Part shown: piece after piece, positions 8,019 through 16,925 of the stretch
Layout of the letters: each line of letters starts with the position of its first letter
How positions within the stretch are numbered: position 1 is the first letter of the stretch
NCBI GenBank assembly: GCA_000482145.1
Contig: AUXH01000159.1
Location: 1 to 33,437, forward strand
Source: Strigomonas culicis
Taxonomy: Eukaryota; Euglenozoa; Kinetoplastea; Trypanosomatida; Trypanosomatidae
Length of the DNA stretch: 33,437 nucleotides
Reading direction: 5' to 3'
The notes under the pieces: model-generated
The model's input: the letters and a program-made list of their open reading frames with translations, nothing else
Told to the model about the DNA's origin: nothing
Database searches by the model: none
Made by a program: the position numbers and the translations under genes

Positions 8019-9950
8019 ATGTCCTTCAAGGATCGGCTCATGATTGCGGCCACGCACGATCTGACGCTGAGCTCCGCCACGGAGAGCTCCGGTTCGAGCC
8101 ACAGCCTGGACAGCAGCCTCGTCGCCATCAGCGTGCCGAGCAGCAGCAGCAGCGGCGGCAGCAGCAGCACGCTGCCGCACAGCATGCAGAAGGGTGGCGA
8201 TGTGTATTATTCCAGCTCCGTGAAGAACGCCGCGGCGCTGCGCGATAGCCGCACGAGCGCCCTGATGCACCGGCAGAGCCTCCACAGCAACGCGGCCAAC
8301 AGCCCCCGCCAGACGGCCGAGAAGGAAGACAACGTCAAGAGTGCCTCCCCATCGCCAAATCCAAAGTTCGTCACTTTTGCGGAGGTGCGGTCGATGGAAG
8401 ACCCGAGTCGCGTCGACCTCAACGCCGACAGCCGCATCCTCGACGTGGAGGATGCCTCCCTCGTCATGGACCTCTATGGGCCCACGCCCGCCCCCCGTTG
8501 TGTGTCCTACTTCCACGCGCTGAACTCGCTCAACCGCTGGAAGAAGAAGGCGCGGCAACAAGCACAGCTGCGACAGGAGGCAGAAGCCGCAGCCGCAGCA
8601 GCGCAACCGGGCGTCACCGCGGACGGCGGCGCGCCTGCGGGCGACCCTCTGGCTATCCGCTTCTCCATCTTCAACGAGGTGCAGTGCTCCTTTCTGCACT
8701 TGCTGCATGTGTACCACTACCTGGAGGCGCGGCGGCTGCCATGGTGGACGGATTTTGCGGACCCTCAGAAGATCGACGTATCCTTTCTCTTTCATGGCGC
8801 ATCGGAGGGAGCGAGCCAGGCCGCGGCGGACACCGACGACGGCGGGGTGGCGGCGGCACGGGATGGCAGCGGCAGTACCAGGAAGCGAAGGCACTCACCT
8901 AGTCCACCGCATCGATCGCATTCGGCGGAGGGGGAGGGGGGCGGGAAGCAGAAGCAGCAGCGTCCGGCCGAGGCGGTGGAGTCCGTTGCGGGTGAGATGC
9001 TCACGCGGCTGAACCTCAACATTCCCTACTACGCCTTCAACTACCTCGAGCTCATCTATATGGTCGAGGTGCCCTTTCTCTTCTTCTACAACTTTCCCTT
9101 TTGCGTTGTCTTCTTCTTCTTCGGCGTGCTGGTGCACTCCATCAACATGAACAAGGAGCGCCTCGCGCGGATGATGCAGGCGCTCACGGAGCAGCAGGCG
9201 GCCGCCCCCCGGCCCTCCACGATCCGCAACATTAAAAATCTAAAGAACGCGGCCGCCGCGGCGAATGGGGCGAACGCAAACGTGCATTACACGCACACGG
9301 CGCACCTTATTGGCTACCGCATCTCCTACCACCACATCGCGCATTTCTTCCTTCTCTGCGCGCTGTTTCTCTTTGTCTTCTGCCACGGCCTCCGCACCTG
9401 CTGCTACGCGGCCCTCATCGCGGTGCTCCTTGTCGTGCCGCACGCCGTCTGCCGCCGCGTCACGTACTTCGACGACGAGGAGATGGAAAAGCTGCGGCCG
9501 AAGCTCATCCAGTACGTCGTCATTATCGGAATTCTCGGACTGCTCTATCTGGAGGGCAACAACCACAACCACAGCCCGAGCCCCCACCCGCCGGCCGCGA
9601 GGGAGGAGGCCGAGGACCTGGCGTCGCCCAAGTCCGACGGCCAACGCACCGCCAACGCGCGTGACAACCCGACGATGGTGACGTTTCCGGTTCTGCCGAT
9701 CGACAGCGGCAGCTCCTTCGGAAAGTGCAGCCCGCACCACCGCCGCGGCGGCAGCAGCACCGCGGCGAGCCGAGACGCGTGGCAGCGGGCGCGCATTCGG
9801 GAGTATGAAGAGAAAGCGAAGGCAAAGTACAGCGCACACGACGCGAAGATCATCTTTGCGCAAGACGACGAGGACGAGAATGAGAACTTCAAGCGGGCTG
9901 CGAAGGAAAAGGAGCGACTTTATAAACTGCGAATGAAGCAGGATCTGTGA
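8019..9950 (+). CDS. Divergent PRA1-like multi-pass membrane protein
   Basis: The start at 8019 is the first ATG after the likely acceptor, giving 643 residues. A long Ser/Ala-rich cytosolic N-terminus is followed by PWWTDFADP near residue 246, then an insert of about 80 residues. Next comes RLNLNIPYYAFNYLEL (about 330-345) leading into a hydrophobic hairpin, a charged loop, a second hairpin (about 438-478) and LVVPHAVCRRV followed by an acidic FDDEEME. This order matches the PRA1 (prenylated Rab acceptor) plan: RPW-x-x-F, R-x-x-x-N-x-x-Y-F-x-x-N-Y, two hairpins, then H-A-x-x-R with acidic residues. An additional hydrophobic segment (about 494-514) and a long charged tail are extra. It lies directly upstream of a clearer PRA1 gene. 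The PRA1 assignment is inference from motif order; being a membrane protein is well supported. Confidence 0.6.
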   Translation: MSFKDRLMIAATHDLTLSSATESSGSSHSLDSSLVAISVPSSSSSGGSSSTLPHSMQKGGDVYYSSSVKNAAALRDSRTSALMHRQSLHSNAANSPRQTAEKEDNVKSASPSPNPKFVTFAEVRSMEDPSRVDLNADSRILDVEDASLVMDLYGPTPAPRCVSYFHALNSLNRWKKKARQQAQLRQEAEAAAAAAQPGVTADGGAPAGDPLAIRFSIFNEVQCSFLHLLHVYHYLEARRLPWWTDFADPQKIDVSFLFHGASEGASQAAADTDDGGVAAARDGSGSTRKRRHSPSPPHRSHSAEGEGGGKQKQQRPAEAVESVAGEMLTRLNLNIPYYAFNYLELIYMVEVPFLFFYNFPFCVVFFFFGVLVHSINMNKERLARMMQALTEQQAAAPRPSTIRNIKNLKNAAAAANGANANVHYTHTAHLIGYRISYHHIAHFFLLCALFLFVFCHGLRTCCYAALIAVLLVVPHAVCRRVTYFDDEEMEKLRPKLIQYVVIIGILGLLYLEGNNHNHSPSPHPPAAREEAEDLASPKSDGQRTANARDNPTMVTFPVLPIDSGSSFGKCSPHHRRGGSSTAASRDAWQRARIREYEEKAKAKYSAHDAKIIFAQDDEDENENFKRAAKEKERLYKLRMKQDL

Positions 9951-10358
9951 TGAGCACGGTAAGATAATAGAAGAAGAAAATGAGCTTGTTTTTTTTTTGT
10001 TTTTAAAGATGTTGCTTTGCAGATCATTGGTGCGGAGACGATTAGTTTCACTTGCTATATGTATACCTCCCGCTAGTTATGGCGACGGATACTCTTTTTT
10101 TTTTCCTTATATACACACATTCTTCCGATTTGCTTTTTTGTTGTTGCTGTTGTTTCTGTTCTTTATACTGTTGTTCTTCAACGTGTGTACGTATATATGA
10201 TATTATATGATATCCTTGTTTTTTTTATTCATTTTTCCTTTGTCTCTCTTTCCATTTTTCATTTTTGTGAAGGAAATTAACAAAAGAAGAACAAAAAAAA
10301 AGATACCTTTATTACACGCATCAAAGATCTTTTTACCCCTCCTGACACCACCCGTCTT
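9951..10358 (+). other. Intergenic spacer, 408 nt
   Basis: T-rich spacer with several poly-T stretches and no recognised gene or RNA. It holds the 3' UTR of the upstream membrane protein gene and the acceptor and leader of the PRA1 gene. Confidence 0.7.
10213..10272 (+). promoter_or_regulatory. Predicted spliced-leader acceptor for the PRA1 gene
   Basis: A long T/C tract is followed by AG at 10271-10272. The 86-nt leader has no ATG before 10359. Confidence 0.55.
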
Positions 10359-11108
10359 ATGCAGTTTGTTGATAGTGGCTTTCCATCTCCAAACACCGCC
10401 GGGGCAGGCGGCGGGTATCAAGCAAACAACAGCAACATGCACAGCCCCGCGCCACCGCAGAACCAGATCCCCTCCTATTTCTCTGTGTTTGCGCCGGAGA
10501 ACAGTCATCAATCGCTGGTGGAAAAGAGCAAAATGGTGTACACCATCACGCGGCGTAACATCACCGTGCTCTTCGCGTCTGTGCGGCCATGGGATGAGTT
10601 TTTCGATCGCCACGCCTTCTGCTACCCGGCGGGCCTCAGTGATGTTCTCGGCCGTCTCAGCCGCAACGGCAACTACTTCTACTCGAATTATCTCATCCTG
10701 TCGCTTCTGTGCTCGATCCTTGTCTTACTGCAGAACCTCAACTTTCTCGTGTGCATGTTGATCTGCGCCATGCTAACGATGTTCGTGCGGAGCCGCGGAG
10801 CCGCGCTGCAGGCTGCTGCCGCCGCCGCCGCCGCCGCGGACGGAGAGGTGGCACCCAGCGGCGGCAGCGCGCCCATCTTTGTGCTGTTCAAGAAGGAGTG
10901 GTCTGCCTCACAGTGCTATGTGGTCATCGTTGTTTTTGGTCTTCTCTCGTTTTACATATGTGGTGGCAGCTCCATCATGTTCTGGCTGCTGCTCACCACC
11001 TTCGGGGTCTCCTCCATCCACATGGTACTCCGCCGCCCGTCCGAGCACAGCGACTTCCAAAATCACAATAACAGCAATAACAACAATATGCTCTATCAGT
11101 ATGCGTAA
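10359..11108 (+). CDS. PRA1 family protein (prenylated Rab acceptor)
   Basis: ATG at 10359 gives 249 residues. Members of this family are small ER/Golgi membrane proteins that interact with prenylated Rab GTPases in vesicle traffic. Visible hallmarks are VRPWDEFFDRHAF at residues 75-87, then RLSRNGNYFYSNY (99-111) leading into a first hydrophobic hairpin (about 111-143). A polar loop with an Ala run (about 145-180) follows, then a second hairpin (about 185-222) ending in SSIHMVLRRP. This matches the PRA1 order of RPW motif, N-x-x-YF-x-x-NY, two hairpins and a terminal H-x-x-x-R. The Ala-rich loop expansion and the Asn-rich C-terminus are lineage additions. It follows the diverged PRA1-like gene at 8019. 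Confidence 0.8.
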   Translation: MQFVDSGFPSPNTAGAGGGYQANNSNMHSPAPPQNQIPSYFSVFAPENSHQSLVEKSKMVYTITRRNITVLFASVRPWDEFFDRHAFCYPAGLSDVLGRLSRNGNYFYSNYLILSLLCSILVLLQNLNFLVCMLICAMLTMFVRSRGAALQAAAAAAAAADGEVAPSGGSAPIFVLFKKEWSASQCYVVIVVFGLLSFYICGGSSIMFWLLLTTFGVSSIHMVLRRPSEHSDFQNHNNSNNNNMLYQYA

Positions 11109-11697
11109 GTGTTCAGGCACCACAACCCACACTAGAAAATACTAATAATAATAATAATCAAGAGTTACGCGCTCTTCATCTTCTATACATTTTAGATATT
11201 TGTATATATACTAATAGTTATATATTTGTATTTGAAACTTGCATCTCCGTTTATTACAGACAAAACACCAATTTATGCACCAGGCACTTCTTTCTCTCCT
11301 TTTTTTTCTTCTTCACACGGAACAGATAATAATGCTAATGATTATTATTATTATTATTATGTATTCCAATTTGTGTGACTGTCTCTCTTAGTGCGTGCAC
11401 TGTGTATACCTTAATGATATGGATTACATTGCTGTAAAAAATGACTATTTTTTTTTCTTTGTCAGTGTTGTTGTTGTTTATCCTTTTAGTGCACATCTTT
11501 AAACAACAGCAAAAAAAAAGAAGAAGAACAGCTGTATAACTATGCAAAAAGTATATAAAGCAATGCTAATAAGAGTAAAATTCCAAACAGTTCAACTAAA
11601 TAAGCAATCGTGCATAATGCATTGCAATACTAAATCATTTTTTTTTGGTATTTCCCCTTCTCTCTCTTCTTCTTTTCTTTCCTTTTTTAAAGTGTTG

Positions 11698-11734
<37 letters not shown>
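11698..11734 (+). repeat. ATA trinucleotide microsatellite
   Basis: About 12 uninterrupted ATA units in the spacer upstream of the first TauE/SafE-like gene. Confidence 0.95.
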
Positions 11735-11735
<1 letters not shown>

Positions 11736-11961
11736 CGACTCGTGAAGAGTTAAATATCATTTTTTATATATAGGCCTACTATAACTATCGTGAGAGGACA
11801 AAAAAAGATAATAGATAATATTCATATTTAGGCCACTCTTTACAATTACTTTTTTCTTTCTATAATATCATATTATTATTTTGTATTCTGTTTTTCTTAA
11901 TCGGTTTAACGAAGAAGAAAATTTCTAATAATAGTGTGATTATCATCTATATATTAATCGT

Positions 11962-12032
11962 TGCTTCCCCTCACAAGTTTTTTTTAATTGATTTGTTTGT
12001 TTATTAATTCATTGATTTATTATCCCTACTAG
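11962..12032 (+). promoter_or_regulatory. Predicted spliced-leader acceptor for the 12042 gene
   Basis: A pyrimidine-rich stretch offers AG at 11976-11977 (leader about 64 nt) and AG at 12031-12032 (leader only 9 nt). No ATG intervenes before 12042 in either case. Confidence 0.45.
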
Positions 12033-12041
12033 TCTCTGGCA

Positions 12042-12964
12042 ATGTATAAAACAGACTATCTCGTGCTATTTCTCCTAGGCGGCTTCAACTTTGCCGGCAG
12101 CCTCTTCGAGTGTGTGTGCGGCTTCGGTGGCATCCTGATCCTCCACATTCTGTGGGAGCTCTTCGTGCTCTGCGACTTCACGAAGCCGGTCACCTTCACG
12201 AACACGACAACACTGGCGACCGTCTCGCAGCAGATGAACATTTTCCACACGACCGTGTTCGGCGCGGAGGACGTACACACGATTGTGTTTATTTCATACA
12301 TTCGGACTGTCTTCACCCAGGCGACGCTCACGCTGCTGCTGTACTGGAAGGATCGCCAGCGGCGGCAGGCGCTGGACACGCTGTGGCAGCAGAGCGGCGC
12401 GGCCTCACCGCCCCACGGGGGGCTCGATACGGATGGCAATCACATTGGCGACCGCGCGGCGGCGCGGCCGCAGCCGAGCCACTTCACGACCTTCAACCGC
12501 AAAGTGATCCTGAGCATCACGGTCCCCAACACGATCGGCGGTGTGATTGGGTTGCTGCTCATCAACCACATCCCCGAGATGGCCCTCCGCATTATTCTCT
12601 TCTGCTCCAGCATGTTTTATTTCCTCATCCTCATCTGTGTCATCATGTTCAAACGTCTGGAGAACAAAAAGATGGAGGACGTCATCAAGGAGGACCTACT
12701 AGTGCTGATGAACGAGCAGGCCATCCACAGCGAAGAGCTCAAGATGGGCCGCGCGATGGAGCGAAAGTGGCAAAAGGAAAAGCGGCGCCGCAAGGTGCAG
12801 ACGCTGTTGGCGATCTCCGCGCTGCGGCGGCAGCGGCAGCGTGAAAAAGAGCGGCGCCAGCGGGAGCTCTCGGATACGACACTGTCACTGGAGCGGCAGG
12901 GCTCGACCTCGGTGGAGGAGAAGAGCGAGAGCAGCCCGATGAAGGGCGAGCTGCAAGCATCCCT

Positions 12965-12999
<35 letters not shown>

Positions 13000-14552
13000 C
13001 CTCCGCCGCACCAGACAAGCGCACTCCAAAGTTAGGGACGGCGAGCGCCGTGGTGAGTCAACTCAAAATGGAAAAGCGGCGCCAGGCGATGCGCACCGCC
13101 AAGACCTTTCACCGCAGTGAGAGCAACTTCGAGCTCCAGGCGGTCCAGCAGCAGCAGCTGTTGGACCTCCAGCGGCGGCAGCCGCGCCACGATTCGTTCC
13201 CCGAGTCGCTGGCCGAGGAGGCGGACGAGGAGGGCCGCGGCATCGTCACGACGATGCACCCGTCGCCGCTCGCGCCGCGGCAGGCGCAGCCGATGCAGGT
13301 GGTGCTGGTGCCGCCGACGGCGACAGGCAACGCGGAGGGCTCGCCGACCGTGGACGCGCCGGCGGCATCGCTGTCCGACAACGCCGACACGCGCTCCCGC
13401 TACTACATCGCCTACGAGTTCGAGAAGATCCTGAGCGCGTACTCGTTGCACTTTGAGGAGGAGTCGACCGTGATGGTGTCAGCCGTCGTCTGTGCCTTCT
13501 TCTCGGGGCTCTTTGCCTCATGGACGGGGACCAGTGCGCCCCCTATGTTGGTATTCGCCATCACGACGCGCATCCCGCCCATGCTGTTCAAGTCGAACTA
13601 CGCGGCGGCGACCACCATCCCCGCCCTCGTGCGCTTTCTCTTTGTCTGCCTCGGCGGCGTCACGGCCACGACCGAGAGCAGCAATCTCTTCTACTTCTAC
13701 GGCTACGTGCACGGCGACGCGGCGGCGTCGTCCACCATCTTTTCGGACCTGTTCTGGTTTGGCTTCGTCTCCGTCCTCTTCAGTCTGTGCGGCATTCTCT
13801 TCCACGCGTATGTGGTGGAGCCTTACCGCGCGCGGCGCCGGCTGCTGCTCTCCTCGACGGAGATGCGCCATCACACGGCGGCGCTCCGCGGCACCGCGGA
13901 CGTGAAGGAGGCGGATGGCGCGACGCAGCGCAAGGAGCGCCTGTGGAAGGAGTACTTTTATATCAACCCCTCTGACCGCAGCGCGTTTAACTACTGTGTG
14001 CTCGTCGTGTTGCTGCTGACCTGCATCCTGGTGCCCCCGTATAATTACAACGACAGTGGCAACGACGACAGCGTCTTCTCCGTGTGGCACCTCACCGCTA
14101 GCCTCCTCAGTGTCGGTGCGAGCGGTATTTTATTCTTCTATGTTTTCAAAATCAAAGCGGAGAAGATCAAAAACGTGGAGGTGCCGGCGCCGCCGCCCAA
14201 CACGCCGACGACGGAGACGGAGCGCCTCGCGTTCCAGGCGTACTGGGCGATGCAGAACGGGATGTTCGGCTTCGAGGCCGGGGTGGAGTTCATCGAGGAG
14301 GAGACTGAGGTCAACAAGGATGCCAGCATGCGCAGTGGCCTCAACCGGTCGGACACGAGCAGCGAGACGGACGTGGATGGGAGCTACAGTGAGGACCTGG
14401 GTGCCAGCGTCAGTGACGCATCCGCGCGGCACGCCGTCCAGCGCGGCACCCACCAGAACCGCATCCTCCAGCCGAACTTTTTCAGCTCCTTCAACACGAA
14501 CATCACGAACTACAACGGTGGGGCCGCCGCCGCCATGACAATGATAAATAGT

Positions 14553-14583
<31 letters not shown>

Positions 14584-14849
14584 GCAACAGGGACAATACT
14601 AATGTGATGAATGCAGGCAGCAGCAGTCCGACGCGGAGGCAGCCGGCTGTGCTGGCGCCGCCCGCCGCCAAGCCACGACCGACGTACACAGGGCAACGAG
14701 AGGAGGCAATGCGAGCCGCGGGGGGCGACGCGGAGGAGCTGCCGCCGCTGCCACCAGCCGCGCCGGGTGGCGCGGAGACTCTCCCCCGCGACGGAGAGAC
14801 TGTGTTGGCAACACAAAAGAAAAATACTAGTATATATATATATATATGA
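12042..14849 (+). CDS. TauE/SafE (TSUP) family-like transporter, divergent long member
   Basis: ATG at 12042 gives 935 residues, against roughly 250-270 for typical bacterial TauE/SafE anion permeases. The N-terminal membrane half (about 5-215) contains FECVCGFGGILILHILW (23-39), the counterpart of the family's first Gly-rich helix motif. A charged, Gln/Ser-rich cytosolic linker with an 11-residue polyserine run spans about 215-470. The second membrane half (about 475-715) has WTGTSAPPMLVF near 494-505, the counterpart of the second-repeat GxGGPP motif, followed by hydrophobic segments. The C-tail (about 715-935) is acidic then Asn-rich. Substrate is unknown; relatives move sulfite, sulfonates or other organic anions. 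This is the most diverged of three copies in the block and lacks the 128-nt segment shared by the other two. The last codons run into a TA microsatellite. Confidence 0.7.
12966..12998 (+). repeat. AGC trinucleotide run encoding polyserine
   Basis: Eleven AGC codons in the cytosolic linker of the 12042 transporter. Confidence 0.9.
14553..14582 (+). repeat. AAC trinucleotide run encoding polyasparagine
   Basis: Ten AAC codons in the C-terminal tail of the 12042 transporter. Confidence 0.95.
14831..14846 (+). repeat. TA microsatellite overlapping the end of the 12042 CDS
   Basis: The last five codons read IYIYI from a TA repeat, and the TGA stop at 14847-14849 forms its edge. Similar TA tracts elsewhere in the window are non-coding. 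Confidence 0.9.
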
Positions 14850-15455
14850 AATCATAAATTCGATACCGTTACTCGAGAAGCAGGACGGTAAATATGACAC
14901 TGTGGGGCCTCCCCAATATCAACGGTGTGTCCTTGCAGGTGTCAGTTTAACAAAAAAAAAAGTAATCTTTCTTTAGTTTTTTTCACTCCCCCCCCCTCTT
15001 ATTCCTTCTTCTCGTCCCCCTTTGTGTAAAGCGTGCTGCTGCGTAGACGCCTTTTTTTTTCTTTTTTTTTATGCTCACAATTTTCGTATTATTATCACTA
15101 TGATTACATTGGTGTGTGTTCATGTGTGCGTGTGTGTGTTTTTTTCTGTCTGTCTGGTTTGGTTTGTTTCATTTTTGTTTTTTTCTTCGCACTTCTGTCT
15201 CACACTTCAACTCTAGAACACATGTTTCATGCATCTGCGCTATAAAAGAAAATAAAGAATTGGTTTGAGCTGTATTCTATCAAAAGAGAAAAAGATTTTC
15301 TGTACCACGAGAGTGAAGGATATCCTTCTGTATAACCAATACAATATCTGTTGTTTTTTCCCTGTTCTCTCCATTGCAACACTAAAAAAAAGGAAAAGGA
15401 AAACTACAAAGCACTTTTTGTGTTGTGCTTATCTGTGTGTGTGTGCGTGCGTCAA
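14850..15455 (+). other. Intergenic spacer, 606 nt
   Basis: T-rich spacer with several pyrimidine tracts and a short GT-rich stretch. One tract ends in AG at 15215-15216 but would leave ATGs in the leader, so the later AG at 15391-15392 is preferred for the next gene. No other gene is seen. Confidence 0.65.
15348..15392 (+). promoter_or_regulatory. Predicted spliced-leader acceptor for the 15456 gene
   Basis: A T/C tract is followed by AG at 15391-15392. The leader of about 64 nt has no ATG before 15456. Confidence 0.5.
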
Positions 15456-16322
15456 ATGTCTCTCCCGATGCGCCTTTGGTACCTGAAGGACGCCGACAAC
15501 GCGAGCGCGCTCAAGATCCTGGCGGCCGCGAACTACCTCGAGGTTGCGCTCGAAGTGCAGCCGCTGGACCGCACCAAGAGTAGCTGGACGAACAACAGCG
15601 AGGACTTCCGCGAGCGCTACGATCCCACAGGCCAGTACCCGGTGCTGGAGCTGACGGACCCCGAGATTCTCACCGCCGGCAGCCCGAGCCACCCCGCGAG
15701 CAACTCGCCGCGGCGGTCTGCGTCAGCGGCGGCGCCGCTGACCGCGCGCCGACTCGCCTCGACGCTGCTTCTCAACGGCGAGGCCTCCAAGTCGCGCAAC
15801 ATCTTCGGCGCCAACGCAATTCTGCGCTTTGTCGGGCGGAGTGCGGGCGACGCCGCGGATGCGCTGCCGCCCGACGCGGCGGCGGCGGGCAGCGCGGACG
15901 AGAAGTACATCTACGGCCGCACGCCCTTCGAGGCGAGTCAGGTGGACATGTGGATCAGCTTCTCCGAGAACGAGCTGGACGCGGCCAACGGCGCCTTCAT
16001 CGCCGCCCACTTCGCGCACAAAGATAAGGGCGGGCTGCAGGTCACACAGCCGGAGGACGAGTTTCGGAAGGTGGCGCGCGTGATGGCCGCGCTGGACGAG
16101 GTGCTGCTCATCCGCACCTTTCTCGTCGGTGAGCGTCTGACCCTTGCCGACATCGCGATCGCCTTCTCCGTCCACCTCGCGTACCGCTGCAACAAGCGCT
16201 ACAGTGAGGAGCTGGCGAAGCGGTACCGCCACGTGTACCGCCACTACAACTCGGTCATGCGCCACCCCAAGATCAAAGAGGTGATGCGGCAGGCGGGGGC
16301 GACGCTGGGACCGCTCCGGTGA
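15456..16322 (+). CDS. GST-fold protein resembling the N-terminal half of eEF1B-gamma
   Basis: The first ATG after the likely acceptor is 15456, giving 288 residues. Residues of about 5-70 fit a thioredoxin-like GST N-domain (LWYLKDADNASALKILAAANYLEV, and YPVLEL near the cis-proline position). A Ser/Ala-rich insert at about 75-105 is followed by NAILRFVGR and a helical GST C-domain. There, ASQVDMWISFSENEL and RTFLVGERLTLADIAIAF (about 218-235) closely resemble the GST-like domain of elongation factor 1B-gamma. The C-terminal EF1G domain, which would make the protein over 400 residues, is absent. It may therefore be a free-standing GST-like adaptor for translation or tRNA-synthetase complexes, or an active glutathione transferase. 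No catalytic Ser/Tyr/Cys can be assigned with confidence. It sits between two TauE/SafE genes, probably without functional linkage. Confidence 0.75.
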   Translation: MSLPMRLWYLKDADNASALKILAAANYLEVALEVQPLDRTKSSWTNNSEDFRERYDPTGQYPVLELTDPEILTAGSPSHPASNSPRRSASAAAPLTARRLASTLLLNGEASKSRNIFGANAILRFVGRSAGDAADALPPDAAAAGSADEKYIYGRTPFEASQVDMWISFSENELDAANGAFIAAHFAHKDKGGLQVTQPEDEFRKVARVMAALDEVLLIRTFLVGERLTLADIAIAFSVHLAYRCNKRYSEELAKRYRHVYRHYNSVMRHPKIKEVMRQAGATLGPLR

Positions 16323-16700
16323 GTGCAAAGAGGGAAAAAAAGGAGAGGAAAAAAAAAAGAAAACGTAGAAAAGCCACAATGTACGCTGGTAGTATACGTG
16401 TTCTTTTTTTTTTTTTGGCTGTTGCTCACTTTTGATCTTTATTGTGAACAATGCTTTTGGTGTTTTTTGCTTGTTCTTGTATTGTTTAGATTATAATAGA
16501 ACATGCATACGAAGAGGAAAGATGGTGTTAATATTTAGAGTAGAGAAAAGGAAAAAAGAGTGTGTTTTTGCGGTTAGTATTGTTTAATACTTTTCTTTTC
16601 TTTTCTTTTTCGCTTTTCATATTTCATGTTTCATCATCAATTATAATCATCATCGTTTTTTTGTGATTTTTTACATAGTTTTTTTTTATTCTACAAAAAA

Positions 16701-16720
16701 AAAACACCGTTGGGTGTTTT
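16701..16720 (+). other. Perfect 8-bp hairpin in spacer or 3' UTR
   Basis: AAAACACC and GGTGTTTT pair around a GTTG tetraloop. It lies between the GST-like gene and the second TauE/SafE gene, so it could be an mRNA stem-loop in the 3' UTR. Function is unknown, and chance is possible for this stem length. Confidence 0.4.
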
Positions 16721-16844
16721 GAGAGACCAGAAGTAACGATGTTCCACACTTTTTATCGTTCTAATAAATAAACTAAAAAATAATTATAACGCAAAGATGA
16801 CAGTATGCCAAAATGGAAAAGAAAAAAGTGCTATGTATGATACT

Positions 16845-16894
16845 CACACTCCCCTCTCTCCCCCCCCCCTCCTCCTCTTTAACTTCTCTCACAG
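16845..16894 (+). promoter_or_regulatory. Predicted spliced-leader acceptor for the 16926 gene
   Basis: A very strong C/T tract is followed by AG at 16893-16894, with an alternative AG about 10 nt downstream. The short leader has no ATG before 16926. Confidence 0.65.
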
Positions 16895-16925
16895 CCCCTT
16901 TTAGTCGTTAACGTCCAACAACAAA

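Larger units (their letters stand above)
11109..12041 (+). other. Intergenic spacer, 933 nt
   Basis: Strongly AT-rich spacer with ATT repeats near 11340-11360, an ATA trinucleotide array at about 11698-11734 and a T-rich end. I looked for tRNA boxes, snoRNA boxes and protein-like frames and found none convincing. Confidence 0.7.
16323..16925 (+). other. Intergenic spacer, 603 nt
   Basis: AT-rich spacer with a small perfect hairpin at 16701-16720 and a C-rich pyrimidine tract at its end. No further gene or RNA is recognised. Confidence 0.7.
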
